A model generated the notes under the pieces. The model was not told the origin of the DNA. It saw nothing but the letters and a program-made list of their open reading frames with translations, and made no database searches. The position numbers and the translations under genes are program-made. This document shows, piece by piece, positions 12,901 through 21,739 of a stretch of 64,000 nt of DNA. How positions within the stretch are numbered: position 1 is the first letter of the stretch; each line of letters begins with the position of its first letter. Source of the stretch: Petunia secreta (taxonomy: Eukaryota > Streptophyta > Magnoliopsida > Solanales > Solanaceae); contig JARKIP010000035.1 in the NCBI GenBank assembly GCA_029990175.1, positions 43,600,001-43,664,000 of the forward strand, read 5' to 3'.

Positions 12901-15900
12901 CTAAAGGCCAGACTTGTGGCTAAAGGTTATGCTCAAACTTATGGGATGGATTACTCTGACACCTTTTCTCCGGTGGCCAAACTCGCCTCTGTCCGCTTGT
13001 TTATCTCTCTCGCTGCTTCTAAGCGTTGGCCTTTGCATCAGCTGGATATCAAGAATGCCTTTCTTCATGGTGATCTCTTTGAAGAAGTCTATATGGAGCA
13101 ACCACCTGGGTTTGTTGCTCAGGGGGAGTATGGGAAAGTCTGTCATTTGAAGAAGTCATTATATGACTTGAAGCAAAGTTCTCGGGCTTGGTTTGACAAG
13201 TTTAGCGCAGTTGTTCGAGAGTTTGGGCTGAGAAAAAGTAGATGTGATCACTCGGTCTTCTATAGGCGATCATTAGCTGGCGTTATACTTCTTGTTGTAT
13301 ATGTTGATGACATTATCATTACAGGAAGTGACCATGCAGGGATTTCCTCACTTAAGCGGTTCATACATAAGCGGTTTCACACAGAAGACTTGGGCCAACT
13401 AAAATATTTCTTGGGTATAGAAGTTTGCCGGAGCAGGAAAGGGATTTTTCTATCTCAGAGAAAATATGTTCTTGATCTAGTTGCAGAAACTGGGAAGTTG
13501 GCAGCCAAGCCTGGCAGTGCATCTCATGAGTGGTGATGGTGATCCATTTGATAATCCAGAGAGGTATAGGAGATTAGGTTGAAAATTAAACTATCTTACT
13601 GTGATCCGTCCAGATATTGCTTTCGCAGTTAGTGTGGCTAGTCAGTTCATGTCTGCGCCAACGGTTAACCATTGGGCAGCTCTAGAGCAAATCTTGTGTT
13701 ACTTAAAAGGAGCACCAGGACGTGGCGTGTTATATGGCAACAATGGACGTTCTCGCATAGAGGGTTTTGCGGATGCCGATTGGGCTGGATCTAAAGTTGA
13801 TCGAAGATCTACTAAGGATACTGTGTCTTCTTTGGTGGAAATTTGGTATCATGGAGGAGCAAGAAACAACATGTTGTATCTCGATCAGGTGCAGAGTCCG
13901 AATACAGAGCTATGACACAATCCACGTGTGAGATCATGTGGATACATCATCTTTTGACAGAAATTTGTTTACAACATTATATGCCGGCAAAGCTTTGGTG
14001 TGACAATCAAGCTGCTTTGCATATCGCCTCGAATCCAGTGTATCATGAGAGAACCAAGCATATCGAGGTCGATTGTCATTTTATTCGTAAAAAGATTAAA
14101 GAGAACTTGATTTCCACTGGTTATGTTAAGACAGGAGAGCAGCCAGCCGATTTACTCACAAAGGCGTTGAATGGAGCTCGAGTTGATTATCTTTGTGGCA
14201 AGTTGGGCATGATCAATATCTATGCTTCAACTTGAGGGGAGTGTTGTAGAATTGTAAATAAGTAGAATAGGAACTATAGTAATTCTAGAACATTCTCTTA
14301 TTACTAGTCCTTATTGTATTAGGTCTCTTACTATAGTTAGACTCTATTGTAACAGTATATATAGTGGTTAAATCATCAATAAACATATTTTCTTCTTCCA
14401 ACTTACAATTACCAATATTTTCAATACTGCAGGAGAAATTAAGAGTTGCTGTTCTGGTTTCACAAGCTGCACTTAGCTTTATTCATGGTATGCAACTATC
14501 TATCTCATCAAAATCAGCTTTTCAATGCTTCAGTTTTTTGTTTAAATTGATTTTCAACTGAATATCCTCAGGAATAAGTTACACTGTCCCGGAAGAAGTC
14601 AAAGCCGCAGGTTTTCAAATATGTCCTGATGAGTTGGGAACGATTGTTGAGGGCCACAACTTGAGGAAGCTGAAAGTTCATGGTGGGGTTGAGGGTGTAG
14701 TGGACAAGTTATCAACATCAATCACCAATGGGATTTCTACTTCTGACGATCTGCTCAACCGAAGAAAAGAAACTTATGGAATCAATAAATTTACTGAAAG
14801 TCCAGCCAGGGGTTTCTGGATATATGTATGGGAAGCTCTTCAAGATACAACCCTCATGATACTTGCTGTATGTGCATTTGTATCTTTGGTTGTTGGCATA
14901 ATGACTGAGGGATGGCCTAAGGGTGCACATGATGGAGTTGGGATTGTTGCAAGTATTCTGCTGGTGGTATTTGTTACTGCCACAAGTGACTATAAACAGT
15001 CTTTACAGTTTAAGGATTTAGACAAAGAGAAGAAAAAGATCACAGTTCAGGTTACTAGAAACGGCTACAGGCAAAAAGTATCAATATATGATTTACTTTC
15101 TGGTGATATTGTGCATCTTGCTATAGGTGATCAGGTACCAGCTGATGGACTCTTTCTTTCTGGATTTTCTTTGTTGATTGATGAGTCAAGTTTAACTGGA
15201 GAAAGTGAACCAGTTAATGTGACCGCTGAAAATCCTTTTCTCCTCTCTGGAACTAAAGTTCGTGACGGGTCTTGTAAAATGCTTATCACTACTGTTGGGA
15301 TGAGAACTCAATGGGGAAAACTTATGGCTACCCTCAGTGAAGGAGGAGATGATGAGACCCCCTTGCAAGTTAAGCTGAATGGAGTGGCAACTATTATTGG
15401 TAAAATAGGTCTTTTTTTTGCTGTTATCACATTTGCTGTTTTGGTGCAAGGCTTATATATCCGCAAACTCGGGGAAGGATCCCACTGGAGCTGGTCTATG
15501 GATGATGCCTTAGAAATGCTGGAATACTTTGCTATTGCAGTAACAATTGTTGTAGTTGCAGTTCCTGAGGGGCTTCCCTTAGCTGTGACACTGAGTCTGG
15601 CATTCGCAATGAAGAAGATGATGAATGACAAGGCACTTGTGCGCCACTTGGCTGCTTGTGAAACAATGGGGTCTGCCACAACCATATGTAGTGACAAGAC
15701 TGGCACACTAACAACTAATCATATGACAGTTGTAAAATCAAGCATTTGTGGTAAAATAAAAGAAACTGGAAGCTCTAAAGATGGGTCTAAATTCTTCTCT
15801 GACATTCCTAATTCTGCTGTTAGAATACTAATTGAATCTATATTTACCAACACTGGGGGAGAAATAGTTAAGAACGAAGATGAAAAGATTGAAATCCTTG

Positions 15901-18900
15901 GAACACCAACTGAAACTGCTCTATTAGAATTTGGTCTTTTGCTTGGAGGGAATTTCCAGGCAGAGCATCAAGTGTCATCTCTTGTAAAGGTTGAACCATT
16001 CAATTCTCTGAAGAAGCGAATGTGTGTAGTTATTGAAATTCCAGGAAAAGGTTTCCGCGTACACTGTAAAGGAGCATCCGAAATAATTTTGGCTGCATGT
16101 GACAGTGTCTTGGATTCCAACGGTGAGGTTGTTCCTCTAGATAAAGCTTCACTTAATCATCTGAATGATACAATTGAAAAATTTGCTAATGAAGCCCTTC
16201 GAACTTTGTGCCTTGCTTACAAGGACATTGGTAATGGTTTCTCCAGTGAAAATGCTATCCCCTTTGAGGGGTATACCTGTATAGGAATTGTTGGTATTAA
16301 AGATCCTGTTCGTCCAGGTGTCAAGGAATCTGTTGCTATTTGTAAGTCAGCTGGAATTATTGTGAGAATGGTAACTGGAGACAATATAAATACGGCAAAG
16401 GCAATTGCTAGAGAATGCGGAATTTTAACTGATAATGGCATTGCAATTGAAGGTCCGGAATTTAGGATGAAGAGTGAGGAGGAGCTGCAAGAAATTATTC
16501 CAAAACTACAGGTACTTAAGAGCTCCAATTATATCACTTGGCTGCATGTAGAAGTAGTTCACTGGATCACATTCTAGAGTTGTTAATCCTGATTCTTTTG
16601 CTTAACATATTTGTTTGCTTGGTTGCTGCTGTTCATTGGCTTATGATAGATGTATCATTTTTATGATCAGATATCTTTTTCACCCTCTTCTATAGGTGAT
16701 GGCTCGTTCTTCCCCAATGGATAAACATACCCTAGTGAAACATTTACGTACAACCTTCCAAGAAGTTGTTGCTGTGACAGGAGATGGTACGAATGATGCT
16801 CCCGCACTTCATGAAGCAGATATTGGTCTTGCTATGGGTATCGCAGGGACTGAGGTAGTACCTAAATAGTGTTATGCATGAATTATCTTATCAACTGTTG
16901 CTTGATTCAAATCCTTTTTGTCCAAATTGCGCTCCTGATAACAATCTTGTATCTATCTCACCGCTGGTTCTCAGTGTCACTAATAGTAGTTTCTAGTCTA
17001 GGTTATATTTTGTGAAGAGAACATTGGAAGGGACAGTATGAAAACAGTGTTCCTCAGATAGGAATCTTTCTACTAGTGAAAGTTGCATTGTTTTCTCACT
17101 CGCATAGGAATCAACGGCCATCAGTATTGTTGTGTCAGGTGAAACAGTTAGTTCATGCAGGAATGGCGGCACCATACTGGTGCTGCTACTGCTGTTCATG
17201 CTGATGTTTGGTTTGCGTTCATGGCAGTATTCTCTAGATTTTTTGCTCGATTTTTTTGTGTGAGGCATCATTCATGACTGGGGCCTTGAACTGCTAACAA
17301 ATAGAAGAAATATGCCTACCCGGATTTTGGACAAGATGTTCTTTAATTGATACTGTCAACAGTAGAATCATTTACACATTTATGTATGGACGTTTACATT
17401 TATACTGTCCAACATGCTGGTGGTTCTTTGGGTTTAATTTTGTGGAATATTAATCAATTGTCTTGCTGGTTTGTCTTTCTTCTAGCTTTGGAACTTTGAT
17501 ATTAGAGTTCGAATTGATACTATCATATAGAGGACTTCCAAGTTTTAATGATCCTTGCAACAAATTTTTTGGTCTTGTGAAACGAAAAAGCAGATGCGCT
17601 TTAGCACTCAGAAATTCACAAGAGTGTCATCAGCTTGTTAAGGCCTCAATATTCATCTTAAATTTGACATCTTGAAGACTTGAACAACCAAAGCCTGGTG
17701 TATTCTTAAAGTTTTGTTCAAAGCCTGGTGTATTCTTAAAATTTAGAACTTAAAAAGAGAAAATGATTGGTCAAATGCGCTACTGCCTTGTTTAGTTGGA
17801 CAGATATAATATAGAGTTTATATTGTTCCCTGAGAATGTTTCTTGATCTGCCTGTAGAGCTATATGACGATGTGTTTTACTTATGTGACCAGGTGGCTAA
17901 AGAAAGTGCGGACGTCATAATCCTAGATGATAATTTCTCGACAATTGTGACTGTGGCCAAATGGGGGCGCTCAGTTTATGTGAATATTCAAAAGTTTGTG
18001 CAGTTTCAGCTGACGGTGAATGTGGTTGCCCTGATTGTCAACTTCACTTCTGCCTGTTTGACAGGTAACGTATATTGACTGAAGCAATTTCATCTTTCAT
18101 ATCATTATTAATAGATCCATGATTCTCATTATAGCTTCTGAGCACTATCAGGAAATGCTCCCCTTACTGCTGTTCAGCTCCTATGGGTCAACATGATCAT
18201 GGATACACTGGGAGCACTTGCACTTGCCACTGAACCTCCTAATGATGACTTGATGAAGCGACTACCTGTAGGAAGGAAAGGGAACTTCATCAGCAATGTC
18301 ATGTGGAGGAATATTTTGGGACAATCTCTATACCAATTTATCATCATATGGTATCTTCAAACTTCAGGCAAAATGGTGTTCCATCTTGATGGTTCTGATG
18401 CTGATTTGGTTCTCAACACTCTCATTTTCAACTCATTTGTATTCTGTCAGGTGATTATCCAGTTTCCTCTAAGAAGAAATCATCGTCCACAAATAATGAT
18501 TCACTGTAATATATTCATTTTGAATGCTGCATTCTGGTTCGAGGCTATATCGAAACCATGTTTCTCTTAATCAATATTTGTGAAAATGTTATAAAACATA
18601 AACAAAATCACTGCAGCTACTCTTGTCAATTGTGCACAGTTTAGTTTTCTAGTTATTTGTTTCAGGATTTTGTACACCTTACAGGAAAAAGTGTGTCGAG
18701 TCAACTGCCTAGGTCATAAAATACTGCTTGATATCCTGTGCTTTATATCCTGCTGTGAATTGTGAGATCACTGAAATGACTGGGAACAATATCTGCTTTA
18801 TTGCAGGTTTTCAATGAGATTAGCTCAAGAGATATGGAAAGGATAAATGTCTTCGAAGGTATACTGAACAACTACGTGTTCGTCACAGTTCTTAGCTGTA

Positions 18901-19055
18901 CAGTCCTATTCCAAATCATTATCATTGAATTCCTTGGTACCTTTGCGAGCACTTGTCCTCTTACATGGAAGCAATGGTTTGCAAGTGTTGCATTTGGAGT
19001 CCTCGGCATGCCGATTGCTGCTGCCATCAAGATGATCCCTGTAGGATCAAAGTGA
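795..19055 (+). CDS. ACA: Calmodulin-regulated type IIB Ca2+-ATPase, ACA1/ACA2-like, seven exons
   Basis: Exports Ca2+ from the cytosol at ATP cost and is released from N-terminal autoinhibition by calmodulin. ACA2 in Arabidopsis acts in the endoplasmic reticulum; location here is not shown. Exons 795-971, 14433-14487, 14572-16511, 16696-16854, 17893-18064, 18152-18450 and 18807-19055 join in frame with GT/AG introns and give 1016 aa, close to the family length. Seen in the protein: calmodulin-binding region with Trp25 and a basic patch to about residue 45; TM1 and TM2 near 167-187 and 199-217; TGES at 286-289; PEGLP at 409-413; DKTGT with phospho-Asp 452; KGAS at 577-580; TGDN at 679-682; TGDGTND at 752-758. 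The start is chosen because the N-terminus matches the family. No stop or frameshift was seen. Intron 1 contains nested Copia elements. The symbol denotes the family; the exact paralogue is uncertain. Confidence 0.95.
972..1568 (+). other. Original 5' part of intron 1
   Basis: Non-coding. It holds a TTG trinucleotide run near 1153-1176 and an imperfect tandem copy of about 20 bp (ATAAGTATGAAATGTAGAGA type) near 1199-1241. Two similar GATGATTCATAA stretches lie near 1314 and 1347. CTGAT at 1561-1565 would have been a well placed branch point before the Copia insertion. The 5-bp duplication ATTAC at 1564-1568 is the left target site copy. Confidence 0.6.
1569..1734 (+). repeat. 5' LTR of the old Copia
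   Basis: 166 bp ending in CA, followed by the primer binding site. The first dinucleotide is TA rather than TG. It has a TATATATA stretch at 1683-1690 and AATAAA at about 1705-1710. Confidence 0.93.
2281..3605 (+). pseudogene. Degraded Copia gag and protease (5' half)
   Basis: The first piece (from the Met at 2281) has the Copia gag N-terminus with the LDGSNYIDW motif and ends at a stop at 2767-2769. The gag then continues in another frame (REQMAVMSFLAGLP), so a frameshift lies near 2745. A third piece at 2912-3343 has an Asn-rich repeat and the zinc knuckle CRYCKEPGHIKQNC. A TGA stands just before the protease motif IIDSGATDH (3343-3375). The coding sequence is cut at 3605 by the nested element. 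Confidence 0.9.
2960..3105 (+). repeat. Asn-rich imperfect tandem repeat inside the gag remnant
   Basis: Five or so imperfect units of about 30 bp rich in AATAAT/AACAAT code for GKWNNN-like blocks just before the zinc knuckle. This probably reflects slippage in a low-complexity linker. Confidence 0.6.
3606..4936 (-). repeat. 3' LTR of the young Copia (left copy)
   Basis: 1331 bp, long for a Copia LTR. On the minus strand it starts TGTTGGAAAA and ends TTCTTTCA. Its minus-strand TATAAAAG box is at 3897-3904. The minus-strand purine tract AAGTGGGAGAT at 4937-4947 abuts it. Confidence 0.94.
4952..9100 (-). CDS. Copia gag-pol polyprotein, intact, 1382 aa
   Basis: Single uninterrupted frame in Copia order. 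Seen: gag N-terminus with LEGPNYVDWKRNLD (residues 17-30); CCHC zinc knuckle at about 247-260; protease WCVDSGATNH with the catalytic DSG at 293-295; integrase zinc-binding His430, His435, Cys461 and Cys464; integrase core acids Asp491, Asp554 and Glu590 with the expected 35-residue spacing; reverse transcriptase from about 870 with YVDD at 1055-1058; and RNase H with Asp1227, Glu1270 and Asp1306. The product makes particles and copies and integrates the element. The start is the Met just inside the leader. No stop, frameshift or missing catalytic residue was found. The exact Copia lineage is not assigned. Confidence 0.96.
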   Translation of the reverse strand: MSSFSPLSAILSQNKLEGPNYVDWKRNLDILLTAEEYKFVLEIECPPKPAEDATDEAKTAYAKWVKADGMARCYILASMSNVLQHQHQNMESAYDILESLKEMFGAQNRAQKQTAMRTLMNTKMAEGASVRDHVLKMMSLLNEIEVLGAAIDKETQVEMILQSLPDSFQQFRLNYNMNQLDFNLAKLLNELQAAESIIKEQAPPIALNVEKGSSSKPRGGQKKKKSHHAKAANGSAAGGVKKPKGKCFHCKQKGHYKKQCPEYLAKLKKQGNSNLLVVETCLAALSTIQWCVDSGATNHICNSLQGFQETRRLSKDEACIYLADGTRVQVLAVGDISILFSSDRVLVLKDALYVPSVRRNLISVSSLIRDGYSVYFTNNSCVIEFNKRFISSGTLLHGLFVVDISPELNNINLPNKRKRSSDLNETYLWHLRLGHINLNRISRLVKDGLLSSLKVEALPTCESCLEGKMTKRPFPSKGNRASDKLELIHSDLCGPMNIRARGGFEYFVTFTDDYSKYGYIYLLRRKSECFEKFKEFKAEVEKRHGKYIKTLRSDRGGEYLSTEFISYLSEKGIVSQLSAPGTPQQNGVAERRNRTLMEMVRSMMSYSDLPPSFWGLALETACYLLNFVPSKSVPLTPIELWTGRKPSLRHIHIWGCPAHVLKAKTDKLEPRTEVCIFVGYPKGTKGGLFYSPKEKKVIVSTNARFLEEDFMVDRVPRSKLVLQELSKELTENPSDNNQENTTPQDDVDVPLHLSSGRNVNRHVVPDAPLPQSSGSAIEQDIIEEEAIDMVIPQGGEENIDAVLPNQVMAQPQEPENVDADTVVPRRSGRIRKVPAKLTLLGEFHNESLEFPEEELDNEPRSYAEALRDQDADKWVVAMKSEMESMYSNKVWDLVEPPKGVKPVGCKWIYKKKRGVDGKVQTYKARLVAKGFTQKEGIDYEDTFSPVAMLKSIRILLSIAAHYDYEIWQMDVKTAFLNGSLEECIYMRQPDGFKENGKEHLLCKLNRSIYGLKQASRAWNTCFDKAIKTFGFKECFNESCVYRKWEGNKVAFLKLYVDDILLIGNSVSMLIKVKEWLSMHFDMKDLGEAAHVLGIKLLRDRKKRMLGLSQALYIDTILARFAMQDSKKGFLPFRHGIALSKKRSPKTEKEKESMKAVPYASAVGSLMYAMLCTRPDICFAVGMVSRYQSNPGREHWTAVKHIFKYLKRTRDYMLVYHSDDLVPNGYTDSDFSNDRDARKSTSGYVFTLGGGAISWRSVKQSCIADSTMEAEYVAACEASKEAVWLRNFLRELRVVPSPRAPIALWCDNTGAVGNSKEPRNYRGAKHIDRKYHVIRKFVKKGKVKVLKIASADNLADPFTKTLPKEVFDRHVEGFGLRVVDAWL
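9101..10007 (-). other. Leader and primer binding site of the young Copia
   Basis: Untranslated leader between the 5' LTR and gag. The minus-strand primer site TGGTATCAGAGCC (complementary to initiator Met tRNA) is at 9993-10005, two bases inside the LTR edge. No further gene is seen. Confidence 0.85.
10008..11338 (-). repeat. 5' LTR of the young Copia (right copy)
   Basis: 1331 bp, nearly identical to the left copy. The minus-strand TATAAAAG box at 10299-10306 should drive the element. Short open frames inside both LTRs, for example 10138-10338, are identical copies and not genes. Confidence 0.94.
11344..14235 (+). pseudogene. Degraded Copia integrase, reverse transcriptase and RNase H (3' half)
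   Basis: It continues the interrupted polyprotein: the GAG-pre-integrase LGHPSLPSLKKL, the integrase core with SDNAKEYMS and the PSQNGVAERKNRHL segment, then reverse transcriptase with VYVDDIIITG at about 13300 and RNase H with SRSGAESEYRAM and LWCDNQAALHIA. In-frame stops are visible near 11462, 11624, 11737 and 11993, and frame changes near 13500-13600 and 13850. The longest surviving frame is 12079-13536. It ends with ADLLTKAL and a stop at about 14235. Confidence 0.92.
14242..14407 (+). repeat. 3' LTR of the old Copia
   Basis: 166 bp, TG...CA, same length as the 5' LTR. It has TATATATA at about 14356-14363 and AATAAA near 14378. It ends 25 bp before exon 2 of the Ca2+-ATPase gene. Confidence 0.93.
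14433..14487 (+). CDS. ACA: Ca2+-ATPase exon 2
   Basis: Short exon of 55 nt, residues 60-77 plus the first base of codon 78. The acceptor AG is at 14431-14432 and the donor GTATGC starts at 14488. It begins with the EKLR segment that follows the calmodulin-binding region in the family. A Copia LTR ends 25 bp upstream. Confidence 0.93.
14572..16511 (+). CDS. ACA: Ca2+-ATPase exon 3 (TM1-TM4, actuator, phosphorylation and nucleotide domains)
   Basis: The largest exon, from the end of codon 78 to residue 724. It carries TGES, PEGLP, the DKTGT phosphorylation site, KGAS and TGDN. The acceptor AG is at 14570-14571 and the donor GTACTT starts at 16512. The long open frame runs 66 nt past the donor into intron 3; that tail is not coding. 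Confidence 0.95.
16696..16854 (+). CDS. ACA: Ca2+-ATPase exon 4 (hinge, TGDGTND)
   Basis: 53 codons, residues 725-777, with the hinge motif TGDGTNDAP at about 752-760. The acceptor AG is at 16694-16695 and the donor GTAGTA starts at 16855. Confidence 0.94.
16855..17892 (+). other. Intron 4 of the Ca2+-ATPase gene
   Basis: 1038 bp, AT-rich, non-coding. A 20-bp unit AAGCCTGGTGTATTCTTAAA occurs twice, at 17691-17710 and 17721-17740. No transposon ends were recognised. Confidence 0.7.
17893..18064 (+). CDS. ACA: Ca2+-ATPase exon 5
   Basis: Residues 778-834 and the first base of codon 835. It covers the KESADVIILDD stretch and the TM5 region. The acceptor AG is at 17891-17892 and the donor GTAACG starts at 18065. 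In-frame codons continue upstream of the acceptor but have no family match. Confidence 0.93.
18152..18450 (+). CDS. ACA: Ca2+-ATPase exon 6 (TM6 Ca2+-binding region)
   Basis: Completes codon 835 and runs to residue 934. It includes the NMIMDTLGALALATEPP segment, whose Asn and Asp belong to the Ca2+ site in this family. The acceptor AG is at 18150-18151 after an 87-bp intron; the donor GTGATT starts at 18451. Confidence 0.93.
18807..19055 (+). CDS. ACA: Ca2+-ATPase exon 7 (C-terminal membrane segments, stop)
   Basis: Residues 935-1016 and the TGA stop, covering the last membrane segments with the conserved FLGTFAS and FGVLGMPIAA stretches. The acceptor TTGCAG ends at 18806. Confidence 0.94.
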   Translation, partial: VFNEISSRDMERINVFEGILNNYVFVTVLSCTVLFQIIIIEFLGTFASTCPLTWKQWFASVAFGVLGMPIAAAIKMIPVGSK

Positions 19056-19813
19056 ACTTGAACTTGAGGAAGTAGCAAGTTCGCAACTCGCTAGAATTTC
19101 CCCTGAGGTCATTGACCCAATGTTTCCAGCTCTCGGTCAAAAATGTCAAAGCCCAGAAATTTGATTGGGGGTAAAAAAAGTGTGGTTAGTGGTCAGTTTC
19201 CATCATAGTCTTCTGAATGTTACAAAAAGAATGACTTTGACGATAAAGAATTGCTCGGGCTGCTTAAAGATTTCACAGGAATTGAATTTTGATTCTTCTC
19301 GTTTGAATTGAATTGAATTGAAATTGCGAAGCGACACGCTCTGCATTTTATGGTTGTAATGATAGTACAATACCTTGATATGGTAGTATCGTCATTAATT
19401 TTTTTTACAAGTAGTTCATTGCATTTACACGATTGAATCAGTGTCTCTGTACTATCTGTTCCATTGGTTTTCAGGTAACTTGGAAGTTATTGCCTTGTCT
19501 TCTTCATGATAATATTTCATCATTCACTTTAATTTGCCTTTTTTTCTTTTCCGTTCCTTCTTTTTCTGTTTGATTTTTTAGCAAAGAAACATGATCGGAT
19601 AAGCCACTTCACTCTCAAAGACAACTCAATTAATTAAATCATACGGAGAAATAATCCATAAAACACTACCACCATAACTTATAAGCATAGTTGTATTTTA
19701 TAAAAATCGGCTTCAGGTTTTACAATTAATATTTATATTTAGTTGAGCCACAGACGGTCATTTTATATCGAAATTTTAGCTGTTGGATTGCTAAGCTTTC
19801 GTTTAACAGAAAA
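19056..19813 (+). other. 3' UTR and downstream flank of the Ca2+-ATPase gene
   Basis: Non-coding. A GAATT run lies near 19304-19320. No canonical AATAAA was found directly after the stop, which is common in plants, so the 3' end is not fixed. The last 5 bp, GAAAA, border the next retroelement. Confidence 0.5.
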
Positions 19814-21656
19814 TGACACGACCCAACCTAAAGCCGCGACGGATAACCGACACTTAGTGTCGATCAATGCTAAACCTACTAATAATCTATGAATAATAGA
19901 GATGAGCATGCAACCTGGTTATAAATATATACATATTTACTGAAAATATAAAGTCTGGAAAGATGACAAGGCTATCACACGCTGACATACATAACAAAGT
20001 GACTGAACCACACAGGGACATATCTACAGGCCTCTAAGAGTGTTGAACTGGATATACAAAGGACGAGCCAAGGCCCCGCCATACATACTCGACGTCTGTA
20101 CAACATACCAAAAGTAGTAAACTCCGGAAGGAGACGGAGTGACTCCAACAGCTGGTAGATAGCCTACTAACGTGGCTCAGGGTCTGATCTCTTTGTACCT
20201 GCGCGACAGGAAACGCAGCGCCCCAGAAAAGGGCGTGAGTACGATATGTATAAAGTATATAAGGCATGAGCATATAATATATCATAGCTGAATGAAACTG
20301 TAAGGCTGGAATATAAATATGTAAATATGAGCTGAAACATAGCAATGTAGCTGGAAATCTGAAGAATGTACTAAACATGATCCGAATATAAACTGAAGTC
20401 TAGCTGATACGAAACTGAAGACTGAGCTGAACTATACTGATAATTGACTGTGATATGACTGATAACTGGCAACTAGAAACTGGAATCGATAGCTGTCAAC
20501 AGATACTGACACTAAGAACTTGTGGCTGATAACTGAGAACTGATAACTGGTACTGAGCTAAAACTGAACTGTTATCTGAACTGGTACCTTTCTGGTGTTA
20601 TGGGTTGTATCCCCCCAAATCAGGTAACTGAACATCTGAACTAGCCTCATGTATAGTCATATAGTGCATACTGTGGTTATATACTCGATTATATAACAAA
20701 CCTGGCGGGTGTTATAGGCTATGTCCCCCCCTCCCCCAGCCAGTAATATCTGGTCTCTCTGGTCAGAGTGTGTGAGGGACACCCGGTCACACTAGGTGTT
20801 TCAACTCCCGCCTGAACCAGATGGGCTGTGTCCCCCAGACGGGTAGTATCACACGCGACCGAACTGTGTATCCAATGTCCAGCCTCTTTGGGGGACTCCA
20901 AATCATACATAATATGATCACAATATAAGTATAAGCATGTATGAGGCATAACACATGTGGCAACAATAGATATGGACTCAAAAGAATGAGAAAAAAGCCT
21001 AGGATGGAATTATAGACAAAACCTAGAACTCAGAATTTGTCTAACTCTTAACTTAGCCGTGAGTAATTTTAAAACTCAAGCTATAGACGAAATTGAGGTA
21101 GCATAACGTTACCTTAATCGCGTAGAGCGTTTTGACGCAATCCGTCTTCAATTTCGAGTTCAGATTGGCGTCCTTCCTTCAAAACCATAAAAATGGCTTC
21201 AATACTCATGAAAGCACTGTTTCTCTCTTGATATTTCTGGAAATGACAAGAAGGAAGACGATTTTATCTTTCATACTAAAAATATTTCACTTCTAGCCAT
21301 CTTTTGAACTTATGTCCCTTCGTCTGGCCTAACTTCTGACGCTCATATCTTTTTACCCAGACATTTTATGAACAAACAATCAAAAGCGTTAGAAACTGTA
21401 GCCCAAAAACTTCAATTTGGTATATGATATATCCCTAGAAGAACTTATATAACACACAGAATTAATTGCTGAAAAAGCTTCGTTACAAGGCAAATCCTTA
21501 GTCGGGTTTTCCACAACTTAAATTCGATTTTTCCCAAAATTTATATTCAACATATAAACGTCAAATATGGTCCTATTATAAATTTAAACTCACTTAAATC
21601 ATTCTTAACATGTCATTAGAATGATATACCTCACTTTAGACATACGGGGTGTAATA
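19814..21656 (-). repeat. 3' LTR of the Tekay-like element
   Basis: On the plus strand it starts TGACACGACCCAACC and ends near GGGGTGTAATA. Next to it is the complement of a purine tract (CTCCCCCTCCCCCTCC, 21660-21675). The right border is uncertain by a few bases, because the terminal TG is not preserved. At 20395-20600 there is degenerate low-complexity sequence built from ACTGATAACTG-like units. Confidence 0.75.
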
Positions 21657-21739
21657 ATCTCCCCCTCCCCCTCCTTAGGAAAATTCGTCGTCGAATGTTA
21701 AATGAAGTATGTAAAAGCATTAAGCAATGATCTGTTATA

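Larger units (their letters stand above)
1569..14407 (+). mobile_element. Old Ty1/Copia LTR retrotransposon in intron 1, split by a second Copia
   Basis: Two 166-bp LTRs in direct orientation are flanked by the 5-bp duplication ATTAC (1564-1568 and 14408-14412). The order is LTR, TGGTATCAGAGC primer binding site (1735-1746), gag, protease, integrase, reverse transcriptase, RNase H, purine tract TTGAGGGGAG (14232-14241), LTR, which is the Copia order. Without the nested insert it is about 5.1 kb. The LTRs differ at about 8 of 166 positions by eye, and the coding part has many stops and frameshifts, so the element is old. It lies in the same orientation as the Ca2+-ATPase gene. Confidence 0.95.

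Noticed and set aside
14634..16577. Separate 647-codon protein starting at 14634
   Set aside because: Position 14634 is TTG, not ATG, and the frame is exon 3 of the spliced Ca2+-ATPase; its last 22 codons lie in intron 3.
16855..17892. Possible transposon inside intron 4
   Set aside because: Only a short 20-bp direct repeat was found; no terminal repeats or target duplication could be identified.
17836..18078. 80-codon frame around exon 5 as a gene of its own
   Set aside because: Only 17893-18064 matches the pump; the upstream codons are intron 4 and the acceptor AG lies at 17891-17892.
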